Program-made: the position numbers and the translations under genes | Shown here: piece after piece, positions 1-9,503 of the stretch | How the letters are laid out: every line of letters begins with the position of its first letter | How positions within the stretch are numbered: position 1 is the first letter of the stretch | Assembly (NCBI RefSeq): GCF_040219335.1 | Contig: NZ_JAVJSQ010000004.1 | Span: 310,001-374,000, forward strand | DNA: 64,000 nt | From: Gimesia sp. | Lineage (GTDB): Bacteria > Planctomycetota > Planctomycetia > Planctomycetales > Planctomycetaceae | Direction of reading: 5' to 3' | The notes under the pieces: generated by a model | What the model was told of the DNA's origin: nothing | The model's database searches: none | What the model saw: only the letters and a program-made list of their open reading frames with translations

Positions 1-555
1 CATCCGGTTTCCATTTACCTGATCGCCTATTTGATCTATGCGGGGATTACGGGGCTTTCTTTACCTGGGGCAGTGCCACTGACGCTGACCTATGGCTGGT
101 TCTTTGGACTTTGGAAAGGACTGGTTCTGGTCAGTTTTGCTTCCACAACAGGTGCCACCCTGGCATTCTTGACCAGCCGCTATTTATTCCGAGCTTCGAT
201 TCAATCCCGTTACCAGAATAAATTCCAGCAGATCAATCAGCAGTTTGAAAAAGAGGGTGCTTTCTACCTCTTTTTCATGCGACTCGTAGTCGCGTTTCCT
301 TTCTTCCTGATTAATGTCGTTATGGGCCTGACGACAATCCGGATCTCGACCTTCTGGTGGGTGAGCCAGACAGGCATGCTTCCCGGGACCGCCGTCTTCG
401 TTTATGCTGGTACCAGCTTTCCTACTCTGCAGGAATTGTCTGAACACGGCGCGAAAGGCATCCTGACGCCTCAACTCATATTCGCATTCATTTTACTGGG
501 CACCTTTCCGTTTCTGGTAAAACTCATCGCTCAACGCCTTCAACAACGCAAATAA
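1..555 (+). CDS. VTT-domain (TVP38/TMEM64, SNARE-associated) membrane protein, 5' end outside window
   Basis: The reading frame is open from base 1, so the gene starts before the window; 184 residues are visible. Hydrophobic segments lie near visible residues 1-55, 90-110 and 150-175. Between them is a re-entrant-type segment with conserved Gly/Pro, and an FMRLV...FPFFLIN stretch typical of the VTT (DedA/TVP38) family. These are inner-membrane proteins, some linked to lipid scrambling; the substrate cannot be read from sequence. The stop is 31 bases before the start of a mercuric-reductase-like flavoprotein, a pairing seen in many bacteria, so the two are probably co-transcribed. Family is a good match; function is inferred only. 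Confidence 0.82.
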   Translation, partial: HPVSIYLIAYLIYAGITGLSLPGAVPLTLTYGWFFGLWKGLVLVSFASTTGATLAFLTSRYLFRASIQSRYQNKFQQINQQFEKEGAFYLFFMRLVVAFPFFLINVVMGLTTIRISTFWWVSQTGMLPGTAVFVYAGTSFPTLQELSEHGAKGILTPQLIFAFILLGTFPFLVKLIAQRLQQRK

Positions 556-586
556 AACATTCTGACTCAGGACAGAGAAAACGAGT

Positions 587-2110
587 ATGACCGATCGTAT
601 TCAGCTACTTCCCGATGATGAATTCAATCAGAATCTGACCAAAGAGGTTCATCCCGCCGACTGGAACAATCCTACCCCCAGCGGACGCTACAATCTGGTG
701 ATCATCGGAGCCGGGACCGCTGGTCTGGTAACAGCGGCGGGGGCAGCGGGGCTGGGAGCGAAAGTCGCGTTAATTGAGCGAACTCTCATGGGGGGAGACT
801 GTCTGAATACTGGTTGTGTCCCCTCGAAAGCGATCATCTCTTCTGCCAGAGCTATACACAAAGTTCTAAATTCAAAACAGTTGGGGATCGAATTGGCCCC
901 CGAAGCCGCCTCTGTTAATTTTCAGGATGTGATGCGGCGTATGCGGAAATTAAGAGCCGAGATCAGCCATCACGACTCAGCCCGTCGTTTTCAGGAACTG
1001 GGTGTCGATGTTTTTCTGGGTGAAGGCCGTTTTCTTGACCGCAAAACAATCGAAGTTGGTAAACAGACTCTAAACTTCAAAAAGGCCGTGATCGCAACGG
1101 GAGGCCACCCCACGGTCCCAGACATTCCCGGAATCAAAGAAATCGATTACCTGACGAATGAGAATATTTTCTCCCTGACAGAGCTTCCATCCAGACTGGC
1201 AGTCATCGGAGGCGGACCGATCGGCTGTGAACTCGCACAGACCTTTGCCCGCTTTGGTTCGCAGGTCACACTCATCGAATCTCATGGTCAGATTCTATCC
1301 AAGGAAGATAAAGACGCTGCCCAAATAATTCAGGAGCAACTGGAACGAGATGGTGTTAAACTCGTCTTCAATGCCAACACCTCTCTGGTCTCTGAGAACG
1401 AACAGGAAAAACTCCTGACGATTGAAACGTCAGGGCAGACAATCAAGCTGGAAGTCGATGAAATCCTGATTGCAGCCGGAAGAACTCCTAATGTTAAAGG
1501 CCTTGAACTGGAACGAGCCGGAGTTGAATACAATTCACTAACCGGTGTGATCGTCAATGACTACCTGCAGACCACAAATCCGGATATTTATGGTGCAGGG
1601 GATATCTGCTCTCACTTAAAGTTTACCCACAACGCTGATTTCCAGGCTCGGTTGGTGATTGGCAATGCGTTATTTCCTGGCAGAAGCAAAGCCAGTCGCT
1701 TGATCGTCCCATGGTGCACTTATACCGATCCAGAAATAGCACATGTGGGACTCTATGAGCATCAAGCCAGAGAAAAAGGTATTCCCGTCAACACCTTTAT
1801 CCAGAAGTTGGACAGCGTCGATAGAGCGATCCTGGATAATGAAACCGCCGGTTTTGTGAAGGTCCATGTCAAACGGGGGACAGATCAGATTCTAGGTGCT
1901 ACGATCGTCGCAGCACATGCGGGTGATTTGATTTCTGAAATCACCCTGGCCATGCAGAGTGGGACTGGTCTTAAAAAGTTAGCCAGCGTGATTCACCCTT
2001 ATCCAACTCAGGCGGAAGCGATTCGTAAAATCGGGGATCAGTTTAATCGCACTCGTCTTACCCCATTTCTAAAGTCCCTTTTAATGAAATGGCTGAAATG
2101 GACACGTTAA
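587..2110 (+). CDS. FAD-dependent pyridine nucleotide-disulfide oxidoreductase (MerA/dihydrolipoamide dehydrogenase-like)
   Basis: 507 residues. A Rossmann FAD site GAGTAG is at 41-46 and the redox-active disulfide C72-x4-C77 sits in the GGDCLNTGC context. A second dinucleotide site (GGGPIGCE) lies near 205-212, an FAD-binding GAGDI near 335, and a C-terminal dimerisation domain carries the His...Glu active-site motif (HPYPTQAE). It resembles MerA without the N-terminal HMA domain and without the C-terminal vicinal cysteines needed to bind Hg(II), so true mercuric reduction is unlikely. A general NAD(P)H-disulfide oxidoreductase role is more probable. It follows the VTT-domain protein by 31 bases and looks like the second gene of that operon. 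Confidence 0.88.
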   Translation: MTDRIQLLPDDEFNQNLTKEVHPADWNNPTPSGRYNLVIIGAGTAGLVTAAGAAGLGAKVALIERTLMGGDCLNTGCVPSKAIISSARAIHKVLNSKQLGIELAPEAASVNFQDVMRRMRKLRAEISHHDSARRFQELGVDVFLGEGRFLDRKTIEVGKQTLNFKKAVIATGGHPTVPDIPGIKEIDYLTNENIFSLTELPSRLAVIGGGPIGCELAQTFARFGSQVTLIESHGQILSKEDKDAAQIIQEQLERDGVKLVFNANTSLVSENEQEKLLTIETSGQTIKLEVDEILIAAGRTPNVKGLELERAGVEYNSLTGVIVNDYLQTTNPDIYGAGDICSHLKFTHNADFQARLVIGNALFPGRSKASRLIVPWCTYTDPEIAHVGLYEHQAREKGIPVNTFIQKLDSVDRAILDNETAGFVKVHVKRGTDQILGATIVAAHAGDLISEITLAMQSGTGLKKLASVIHPYPTQAEAIRKIGDQFNRTRLTPFLKSLLMKWLKWTR

Positions 2111-2246
2111 AGCTCTGTTTTTCACGATTAAGTCTGTATTTAGATTAGAATCAGGAAATGCCATTTGTAGAACGCTCCGCTGCAAGATACTCTGAAATGA
2201 GTGATTCTGATTTCTTCAAACAAAGCAATGCACAAGCGCCAAATCC

Positions 2247-3743
2247 ATGACCACAGAATTCCAGACTTATTTCGGAGACCTGCATAACCACAACCATGTG
2301 GGCTACGCCCAGGGTTCTCTGGACCGCTCCTTTGAAATCGCCCGGAACCATCTCGATTTCTACGCTTTCACTCCCCATTCCTACTGGCCTGATATTGTGG
2401 AATACGATGGCAAAATATCCCACAAATGGAAGAATGGATTTCATATAGCCCGCTCCCGCTGGCCAGAAGTAGTTGAGCTTGCCAGAGAATTCGACAGGCC
2501 AGGAGAGTTTGTCACGATTCTAGGCTATGAGCGACATGGCACTCAGGAGGGGGACTATCATATTCTCTATCCAGATCTCAAAGGAGATTACGAACTGATC
2601 GAAGATCTGGCCGAACTACAGGAATTTGCACGAAACCGAGGGTGCCTGCTGATTCCGCATCACCCTGCCAATCGACTGGGACACCGCGGTTTTGACGTAA
2701 CGAAGCAGGCACCGGAAGTGTCGCCCGTCCTGGAAATTCATTCTGAATGGGGTTGCGCAGAACATGATCGGGCTCCTTTTCCGTATAAAAGACATACAGA
2801 GGGGGGACGCTGGACAAAGCACACGCTGCAGTACTATCTCAATCAGGGATACCGACTGGGGGTCATTGCCAGTACCGACGATCACCTCGGACATCCCGGT
2901 GGATATCGCGAAGGCCTGGCCGCCATCAAAGCCACCGATCTGTCTCGAGAAGCCTTGTTCGATGCGATCCGCAATCGTCGCACGTATGCGGTAACAGGTG
3001 ACCGCATTGAACTCGACCTTTTCCTGAATGACCAGATGATGGGACAGGAACTCTCATTCACCCCCGATCGCCGTATCAAAGTCCACGTACGGGGCTGGGA
3101 TGTAATCGACCGGGTCGAAGTACTGAAAAACGGCCGTGTGATTCATCGCGACTTTCCCGTCGACAACATTCCGGATAACCAGTCCTGGAATGATCCGGTT
3201 GTACTCCGTTTCGAATATGGCTGGGGACCATGGCCCGCTCTGGGTTGGGGAGGGACTGCAGACTGGAATTTTGCCATACATGTGGAGGGGGGCGAGATTC
3301 AGCAGTTTCAACCCTGTTTCACACCGGGGCCCTTCGATGAATTCCGTCGAGATCAAATCCTGGATGTTTCATCGGATCGACTGATCGTCCAGTCGTTTAC
3401 AGCACTGAAACAACAGGTTGACGACTGGTCTCAGAAAGCGATTGTGCTGCGAATTCAAGGAAATGAACAGACTCAAGTCAGCATTAAATGCACCCACCCC
3501 AGTGATTGCCAGCTTACCCAGACTCTGGGTGAGTTAGCCGTCAGTAATGAAATGTTGTTTACACGTCCATTCCCCTGGGAATCAGCGATGCTGCACCGGG
3601 TCGTTTTTCAGAATCAATGGGAAACAGACTTTGAATTCACGGACGAGGGTGACGGAAACCAGGCTGACTGGTACTATGTACGCGTTATTCAATCCAACGG
3701 GGAAATGGCATGGTCGAGCCCAATCTGGGTAAATTCAAAATAA
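2247..3743 (+). CDS. DUF3604 / PHP-superfamily metal-dependent hydrolase-like protein
   Basis: 498 residues, no signal peptide. The N-terminus has the PHP-type metal motif D11-x-H13-x-H15 (GDLHNHNH). Further likely metal ligands are a THP-type His near residue 44, HHPAN near 145 and a DDH near 212. This is the arrangement of DUF3604 proteins, which are distant relatives of PHP phosphoesterases. The C-terminal 200 residues are beta-rich with several Trp-rich stretches. The substrate is unknown; DUF3604 members often occur in catabolic loci. The gene stands alone: 136 bases follow the flavoprotein gene and 176 bases precede glcD. The ATG at 2247 is chosen because the conserved motif begins 10 residues later. 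Confidence 0.75.
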   Translation: MTTEFQTYFGDLHNHNHVGYAQGSLDRSFEIARNHLDFYAFTPHSYWPDIVEYDGKISHKWKNGFHIARSRWPEVVELAREFDRPGEFVTILGYERHGTQEGDYHILYPDLKGDYELIEDLAELQEFARNRGCLLIPHHPANRLGHRGFDVTKQAPEVSPVLEIHSEWGCAEHDRAPFPYKRHTEGGRWTKHTLQYYLNQGYRLGVIASTDDHLGHPGGYREGLAAIKATDLSREALFDAIRNRRTYAVTGDRIELDLFLNDQMMGQELSFTPDRRIKVHVRGWDVIDRVEVLKNGRVIHRDFPVDNIPDNQSWNDPVVLRFEYGWGPWPALGWGGTADWNFAIHVEGGEIQQFQPCFTPGPFDEFRRDQILDVSSDRLIVQSFTALKQQVDDWSQKAIVLRIQGNEQTQVSIKCTHPSDCQLTQTLGELAVSNEMLFTRPFPWESAMLHRVVFQNQWETDFEFTDEGDGNQADWYYVRVIQSNGEMAWSSPIWVNSK

Positions 3744-3919
3744 CCTCAATGAGTCACTCTCTTGGTAATTTGCCCAGCTAGAAGAATACACTTCTTTCCA
3801 AATATTGGGGACCAATTGGCAGGTTTCCCGGAATTGAATCTTAACCTTATTTTGTTTTACAATAACCAGTTATAGAATTTTGCATTTTCCTTTCATCATT
3901 CATTGAAAGCAGCCCCACA

Positions 3920-5428
3920 ATGGTTGACCCAGACAACCAGACCTCGCATCTTGCAGCTCCCGTATTGGAACAACTGGAGCGTGGTAGCGGCCCGTTTTCC
4001 TCACTGATTCAACAGCTGACACAAATCGTAGGGAAAAACAGTCTGCTCTACGACGCAGATGAACTGCTCGTCTATGAATGTGACGGCTATATCGTTGACA
4101 AATCGGCCCCCGACATCGTCGTTTTCCCAACGTCTACAGAACAGGTCTCGTCGATCGTCAAAATCTGCAATCAGTTTAATGTTCCCTTTCTGGCTCGAGG
4201 AGCGGGAACCAGCCTCTCAGGGGGCTGCCTGCCTATCGGCGGGGGAGTCATGATTGTCCTGACGCGTATGAAACAGATTCTTGAAATCAATCTACGCGAT
4301 CGTTACGCAATCGTTGAACCAGGGATGGTGAACCTGCATCTGACCAATGCCCTGAAAGGCACCGGTTACCACTATGCACCGGACCCATCCAGCCAGGGAT
4401 CGTGCACTATCGGCGGAAACATCGCCACTAATTCTGGCGGTCCACATACACTCAAATATGGAGTCACTACAAACCACGTACTCGGACTTGAGGCAGTTCT
4501 CCCAAATGGCTCGGTAATCAATCTGGGGGGGCCGACAGCAGAAACACCAGGCTACGATCTGCATGGAGTCTATGTTGGGAACGAAGGAACTTTCGGGATC
4601 TGTACGAAAGCGATTGTACGCCTGACGCGTGATCCAGAGGCACACCGTACAATGCTGGCGGTGTTTCAGACCATCTCTGATGCGACGCGGGCGATCTCAG
4701 AAATCATTGCAGCGGGTATCATTCCCTCTGCTTTGGAAATGATGGATCAAGGCATCATACAAGCGATTGAAGAAGCCTTTCACTTTGGTTTCCCCCTCGA
4801 TGCGGGCGCAGTTCTGCTGATCGAAGTCGACGGACTGGAAATCGCCTTAGATGAGGAAGCACGACGGATTGTCGAGATCTGTAATGCACATAACGTACGG
4901 GAAATTCAGCGGGCAGACACTCCTGAGGAACGGCTTTTGATCTGGAAAAGCCGCAAGCAGGCATTTGGAGCCATTGGTCGACTCAGTCCCAGTTACTGCA
5001 CTCAGGATGGTGTCGTCCCCCGAACCCGCTTACCGGAAATCCTGGAATTTATTGAAGCCACCAGTCAGAAATATGGCATGAGAATTGTGAATGTCTTTCA
5101 TGCTGGTGACGGGAACGTGCACCCGATTCTGCTGTTTGATGAACGCGATCAGGATCAGATACAACAGGTAATGGAAGCCAGTGAAGAGATTCTCTCCAAG
5201 TGTCTGGAATTGGGAGGCAGTGTGACCGGCGAGCATGGAATTGGTGTGGAGAAAATCAATTTTATGAGTCGGATCTTCAATGAAACGGATCTCTCCCAGA
5301 TGGAGAAGGTTCGTAATATTTTCAATCCACGTCAGATCTGCAGTCGCGACAAGGTGCTTCCTCCCCATGGAGAAGAATCGCAGTCAGCAGTCACTTTATC
5401 ACACCCTGGCCGACGGGCTCCACACTGA
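3920..5428 (+). CDS. glcD: glycolate oxidase FAD-binding subunit GlcD
   Basis: 502 residues. The PCMH-type FAD-binding domain spans about 55-235, with the characteristic ARGAGTSLSGG pyrophosphate loop and the GGNIATNSGG motif. A FAD-linked oxidase C-terminal domain follows, containing the HAGDGNVHP and GSVTGEHGIG signatures. GlcD oxidises glycolate (or D-lactate) to glyoxylate and passes electrons through GlcE and GlcF to the quinone pool. It is the first gene of a glcD-glcE-glcF operon. The end of glcD overlaps the start of glcE. D-lactate dehydrogenases share the fold, but the three-gene context favours glycolate oxidase. Confidence 0.92.
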   Translation: MVDPDNQTSHLAAPVLEQLERGSGPFSSLIQQLTQIVGKNSLLYDADELLVYECDGYIVDKSAPDIVVFPTSTEQVSSIVKICNQFNVPFLARGAGTSLSGGCLPIGGGVMIVLTRMKQILEINLRDRYAIVEPGMVNLHLTNALKGTGYHYAPDPSSQGSCTIGGNIATNSGGPHTLKYGVTTNHVLGLEAVLPNGSVINLGGPTAETPGYDLHGVYVGNEGTFGICTKAIVRLTRDPEAHRTMLAVFQTISDATRAISEIIAAGIIPSALEMMDQGIIQAIEEAFHFGFPLDAGAVLLIEVDGLEIALDEEARRIVEICNAHNVREIQRADTPEERLLIWKSRKQAFGAIGRLSPSYCTQDGVVPRTRLPEILEFIEATSQKYGMRIVNVFHAGDGNVHPILLFDERDQDQIQQVMEASEEILSKCLELGGSVTGEHGIGVEKINFMSRIFNETDLSQMEKVRNIFNPRQICSRDKVLPPHGEESQSAVTLSHPGRRAPH

Positions 5429-6749
5429 TCTACAACTACTGCTGATGTCCCAGCAGGACATGCTGCTGTTATGCTCACAACCGATTGAAAGACTATTTAT
5501 GACACTCACACATTCCGGTACTCCGGAAGATTTTGTTCCGACATCCCAGTCTGAATTGAGTCGATTCCTGAGTGACAATGCAACATCTGCCCGCAAACAG
5601 ACTTTCCCAGTGGGAGGCCGCACGTCTCTGGCTGTCTGCTGCCCGGACAGTCATTCAGGTCCTTTGATCTGTACCTCTCAATTGAATCGCGTCGTTGATT
5701 ATCCGGTCCGCGACATGACTATCACCGTCGAAGCCGGAATGAGACTGAACCAGTTAAATGAAATTATCTCAGCCGAAGGACAGCGTCTGCCAATCGACGT
5801 ACCTCAGTCTAACCGGGCTACCATCGGAGGAGTGATCGCCACCAATACTTCAGGACCACGGCGCTTTTCCTATGGTACGATTCGTGATTACGTGATTGGT
5901 GTATCAGCAGTCGATGGAGTAGGGAATCTGTTCAAATCCGGCGGTCGAGTTGTCAAAAATGTCGCCGGTTATGACCTTGGTAAAATGCTCATCGGCTCTC
6001 TGGGAACATTGTCAGTTATCAGCCAGGTCTCTCTGAATTTGCGCCCCAGACCAGAGTGCATGCAACTGGTCTGGTTTGACTTCGATTCCTGCCAGAGTGT
6101 TGATCAGGCACTGGAAGCGATTGTGACATCGGGAACCCGGCCAACCGCTGTTGAATACTGCAACAGTAAAGCGGCTCGGCAAATCACTGCCGAATCACGG
6201 ATTGAACTTCCCAATGAAAATCATGCCGTTTGTATCTGCTATGAAGGTCCGGAAAATGTTGTAAAGTGGCAGGCGCAGCAGATTATTAATGAATGGCGTG
6301 CCTTTTCCTCTCTCGATGCTCAGATTATTGAAGGAGCGCAGGCCTCTCAGTTATATAACGCTTTGACTGAGTATCAAACGTCATCAGATGATCCGGTGAC
6401 GCTGAAGGCCGTTGTCTTACCATCACAAATGATGTCATTCATTGAAACTGCCACCAGTCTGAATATCGCAGTCCAGGCACATGCAGCAGATGGAATCGTA
6501 TTCGGACATTTACCCGATTCTGCCAGTTCACTGGAAAACGTGAATCAAATTCTCGAACAACTGCAATCTGTAATTGATCCAGGAACCGGCTACCTGACGA
6601 TCTACCAGTGTGAATCTGACTGGGCTGAATCTCTGCCACTGTTCTGTTCGCTTCCCGCCGGCTGGGAACTAATGCAGCAGTTGAAACAGGCGTTAGATCC
6701 TCTGCAGTTATTGAACTCACGACGATTTACAGAGCTGGTGAAATCCTGA
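5367..6749 (+). CDS. glcE: glycolate oxidase FAD-binding subunit GlcE
   Basis: About 460 residues with a PCMH FAD-binding domain: VGGRTSL pyrophosphate loop, TIGGVIATNTSGP and the VKNVAGYDL motif typical of GlcE. Start choice: the ATG at 5367 has an AAGGTG ribosome-binding site 10 bases upstream and overlaps glcD by 62 bases. A longer frame from 5280 is open but its N-terminus is a shadow of glcD. An ATG at 5445, 16 bases after the glcD stop, is the main alternative and lacks a clear Shine-Dalgarno. The protein is longer at the N-terminus than typical GlcE, and its first 50 residues are not recognisable. It works as the accessory FAD subunit of the GlcDEF complex. Confidence 0.85.
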   Translation: MEKNRSQQSLYHTLADGLHTDLQLLLMSQQDMLLLCSQPIERLFMTLTHSGTPEDFVPTSQSELSRFLSDNATSARKQTFPVGGRTSLAVCCPDSHSGPLICTSQLNRVVDYPVRDMTITVEAGMRLNQLNEIISAEGQRLPIDVPQSNRATIGGVIATNTSGPRRFSYGTIRDYVIGVSAVDGVGNLFKSGGRVVKNVAGYDLGKMLIGSLGTLSVISQVSLNLRPRPECMQLVWFDFDSCQSVDQALEAIVTSGTRPTAVEYCNSKAARQITAESRIELPNENHAVCICYEGPENVVKWQAQQIINEWRAFSSLDAQIIEGAQASQLYNALTEYQTSSDDPVTLKAVVLPSQMMSFIETATSLNIAVQAHAADGIVFGHLPDSASSLENVNQILEQLQSVIDPGTGYLTIYQCESDWAESLPLFCSLPAGWELMQQLKQALDPLQLLNSRRFTELVKS

Positions 6750-6805
6750 TTCACAAGTTCTGAAACAATCATAATCAGTAAGCTTCACCCCAGAAGAGTT
6801 ATCCC

Positions 6806-8167
6806 ATGAAACCCGGAAGTGCCTTTTCTCAAACAACCACGGCAGCCAAAGATCCTGCAGAAATACCGGGATCTGAGATTCCCTATGAGAAGTTTCTGGA
6901 CTGCATTCATTGCGGCTTATGCACGGCTGCCTGCCCGACCTATCTGGAAACAGGGAATGAAAATGACAGCCCCCGAGGGCGAATTTATCTGATGCGTGCG
7001 GTCGTTGATCAACGCGTTGAACTCTCGGAATCTGTTCGAGGCCACCTGGATCTCTGCCTGGATTGTCGTAGTTGTGAAACGGCGTGTCCTTCCGGAGTTC
7101 AATACGGTAGATTAATTGAACCGTTCCGGGTAGACATGCAGCATCTGGACGCCAAAGAGGGCAGGGGAGCGAAGAATGACTGGTTTCATCGCTGGATCCT
7201 GTACCGGTTATTCCCCTATCCCAACCGGATTCGCCTCTCGCTGATGCCAGCCCGAGTGATGCAGTTCCTTAAACTTGACAAGCTGGTTGACATCCTCGGC
7301 CTTCCACAGCTTCTGCCACAGAAACTGAAACGGATGCACAACCTGTTACCACGTCTCAAGCCAGTAGAACCAGATCTACCGGAAGTCTTGCCGGCACAGG
7401 GAACCCAAAGAGCTCGCGTGGCCCTGTTTACGGGCTGTGTTTCAGAAGCGATGTACAGCCACGTCAACCGTGCCACAGCGCGGGTACTGCAAGCCAACGG
7501 TTGCGAGGTTGTCATCCCCCGCAGCCAGGTCTGCTGCGGCGCCATTCATTATCACAGCGGTTCAGACGACGAGGCTCTGAAATTTGCTCTCCAGAATCTG
7601 GCAGCCTTCGATCAAGAAGACCTGGATGCCATTATTGTCAATGTCGCAGGCTGTGGAGCCATGCTCAAAGATTATGGACATATCGCGGAGGAAATTTCGG
7701 GGCCCACTGCGGAACAGACAGCACGACTGAAACAGTTCGCAGGCAAGTTTCAAGATGTTTCTGAATTCCTGTTTGAACTGGGACCGATCGCCCCCGAGGG
7801 AGAGATCACCCTCAAGGCAACCTATCACGACGCCTGCCACCTGGTGCATGCACAGAAAGTCCAGAATCAGCCACGCAAACTGCTGGAACTGATCCCCGGA
7901 CTGACCTTGATCCCCTTGAATGAATCCACCATCTGCTGTGGAGCAGCAGGCAGCTATAATCTGACACAGCCTGAGATGGCAGATCAGTTAGGCAAACGAA
8001 AACTGAATAATATTGTGGAAACGGGGGCAGAAGTGGTCATCAGTGGGAACGTCGGCTGCACGCTCCAGATTGATTCGCAGATACGTCAGGCAAGAAAGCC
8101 TCTGCATGTCTTACACCCCATGGAACTGCTCGATCTGAGTTATCGAAAGCAAAAACCGGTATTTTAG
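6806..8167 (+). CDS. glcF: glycolate oxidase iron-sulfur subunit GlcF
   Basis: 453 residues. Two [4Fe-4S] ferredoxin motifs are visible: C33-x2-C36-x2-C39-x3-C43 and C84-x2-C87-x2-C90-x3-C94. They are followed by two CCG (heterodisulfide-reductase-type) domains with VCCGAIHYHSG near 235 and ICCGAAGSYN near 375. These are the diagnostic features of GlcF, the electron-transfer subunit linking glycolate oxidation to membrane quinones. An AGAAGAG ribosome-binding site precedes the ATG. It is the last gene of the glc operon: a strong intrinsic terminator begins 26 bases after the stop. Confidence 0.93.
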   Translation: MKPGSAFSQTTTAAKDPAEIPGSEIPYEKFLDCIHCGLCTAACPTYLETGNENDSPRGRIYLMRAVVDQRVELSESVRGHLDLCLDCRSCETACPSGVQYGRLIEPFRVDMQHLDAKEGRGAKNDWFHRWILYRLFPYPNRIRLSLMPARVMQFLKLDKLVDILGLPQLLPQKLKRMHNLLPRLKPVEPDLPEVLPAQGTQRARVALFTGCVSEAMYSHVNRATARVLQANGCEVVIPRSQVCCGAIHYHSGSDDEALKFALQNLAAFDQEDLDAIIVNVAGCGAMLKDYGHIAEEISGPTAEQTARLKQFAGKFQDVSEFLFELGPIAPEGEITLKATYHDACHLVHAQKVQNQPRKLLELIPGLTLIPLNESTICCGAAGSYNLTQPEMADQLGKRKLNNIVETGAEVVISGNVGCTLQIDSQIRQARKPLHVLHPMELLDLSYRKQKPVF

Positions 8168-8193
8168 CCGGCCAAGTTGATCCACTGAGTTTG

Positions 8194-8229
8194 AACAAGC
8201 TATCCTAGGCTCAACGGATAGCTTGTTTT
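8194..8229 (+). terminator. Rho-independent terminator after glcDEF
   Basis: A perfect 12-bp stem (8194-8205 pairs with 8216-8227), loop of 10 bases, followed by a short T stretch. It lies 26 bases after the glcF stop and 26 bases before the next gene, so the HAD gene downstream probably has its own promoter or depends on read-through. Confidence 0.85.
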
Positions 8230-8254
8230 CAGTAAATAACCAAAGAGTGATTTT

Positions 8255-8926
8255 ATGTCTCAACTCCCCCCCATTCAGGCTGTTGCCTTCGACCTGGATG
8301 GCATCATGTTTAATACAGAACACGTGTTTTTCCTCTCCGGTGATGCCCTGTTGCAGCGACGCGGAAAAAAAATGACCCCCGATATTCTGAGAGGGATGAT
8401 GGGCCGACGTGCTCATGAGGGGTTTGAACACCTCACTCAGTTCCTGGATAAGCCGGAAGACCCTCTGGAACTCTGGGAGGAAAGCCAGGAGATTTTCCGT
8501 TCCCTGCTGGATCAGCATCTGAAACCCATGGAGGGTTTGTTTGAACTGCTGGATTTCCTGGAAGAACTGGACATCCCCAAGGGAGTTGCAACATCTTCAC
8601 CTCGTCCTTACCTGGAATCCCTGCTGTCCCGGTTTGACATTATTCATCGTTTCCCGATCAGCCTGACTGCTGAGGATGTTACTCACGGCAAACCACATCC
8701 GGAAATTTATCTGACCGCTGCTGAAAAAATGGGAGTCAGTCCGGAAAATATGCTGGTTCTGGAAGACAGTGAAACCGGCACCCGCTCTGGCGTGGCAGCT
8801 GGAGCCTATGTGGTTTCAATTCCGCATGAGTTCAGCAATTACGGAGATTTCAGTTCAGCAAAGTTTATCGCTGAGCGGTTGACGGATGAGCGAATTCTCT
8901 CACTCCTGGCAGAAAATCGGAATTAA
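8255..8926 (+). CDS. HAD-superfamily hydrolase, beta-phosphoglucomutase/phosphoglycolate phosphatase-like
   Basis: 223 residues. HAD motif I is D13-x-D15-G with the Asn-Thr-Glu that follows in beta-PGM/Gph-like members (FDLDGIMFNTE). Motif II is ATSSPR near 111, motif III Lys is in HGKPHPEIY near 150, and motif IV is LEDSETG near 172. The helical cap is inserted after motif I. These enzymes dephosphorylate or isomerise small phosphorylated metabolites. Position just after glcDEF makes phosphoglycolate phosphatase an attractive guess, since that would produce the substrate of glycolate oxidase. The cap sequence does not decide the substrate, and a terminator separates the two transcription units. 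RBS AAAGAG precedes the ATG. Confidence 0.85.
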   Translation: MSQLPPIQAVAFDLDGIMFNTEHVFFLSGDALLQRRGKKMTPDILRGMMGRRAHEGFEHLTQFLDKPEDPLELWEESQEIFRSLLDQHLKPMEGLFELLDFLEELDIPKGVATSSPRPYLESLLSRFDIIHRFPISLTAEDVTHGKPHPEIYLTAAEKMGVSPENMLVLEDSETGTRSGVAAGAYVVSIPHEFSNYGDFSSAKFIAERLTDERILSLLAENRN

Positions 8927-8964
8927 AGTTTCCCACCTGCTGAATGATGTTTTGAAATAATAAA

Positions 8965-9441
8965 TCAGAACAAAGGCGCACTGAGGTGCCATTTAAGGCT
9001 CCCCTGACCAATGCCAATCAGGGAGTCGAATTGAATACAGGCCGCATTTCCTGGCTTGAAGGTGATTGCCCCCCCTCCAATCAGGTCGGAAGTGCAACGG
9101 GCCACGTCGGGCATGTGGGCTACAATCGCTATTCGTTCAAAGGCTGTCGATCTGACAAAAGAGATCAAAGAATCCAGGCTCAGCCCGAATCCCAACCAGG
9201 GTTGGGCATAGCAGGTTTCATCACTAAGCTCAGTAACATCCTGCAGGATCTGAGCGGTCTGAGTTGTCCTTACAAGCGGACTATGTAAAATCAGCTCGGG
9301 ACCTGCATCATGTTTGGCAATCCATTTAGCGACCTTTCGAAACTGGTGAGTGCCATGTTCTGTCAGGGGTCGGGCTGCATCTCCTCCAGGTACTACGCCT
9401 GCCTGCTCAGCTTTTCCGTGCCTGATGATCAACAGTTCCAT
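8965..9441 (-). CDS. SixA-like phosphohistidine phosphatase (histidine phosphatase superfamily)
   Basis: 158 residues. The RHG catalytic motif is at 7-9 (H8 is the phospho-acceptor), the second-half arginine lies in HSPLVRTTQTA near 54-64, and the catalytic His is in IVAHMPD near 110. This length and motif set fit SixA, which removes phosphate from histidine residues of phosphorelay or PTS proteins. The true partner here is unknown. It converges with the HAD gene across a 38-base gap and lies 62 bases downstream of the secreted hydrolase gene. Confidence 0.82.
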   Translation of the reverse strand: MELLIIRHGKAEQAGVVPGGDAARPLTEHGTHQFRKVAKWIAKHDAGPELILHSPLVRTTQTAQILQDVTELSDETCYAQPWLGFGLSLDSLISFVRSTAFERIAIVAHMPDVARCTSDLIGGGAITFKPGNAACIQFDSLIGIGQGSLKWHLSAPLF

Positions 9442-9503
9442 CTAAATTATTCCTACCTTAGTTGAATGCTCAAAGCTGTGATGAAGTTCTGCGTCGGCAG
9501 AAG

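Noticed and set aside
587..2110. Functional mercuric reductase (merA)
   Set aside because: The HMA domain and C-terminal vicinal cysteines are missing, and no merR/merT/merP lies nearby.
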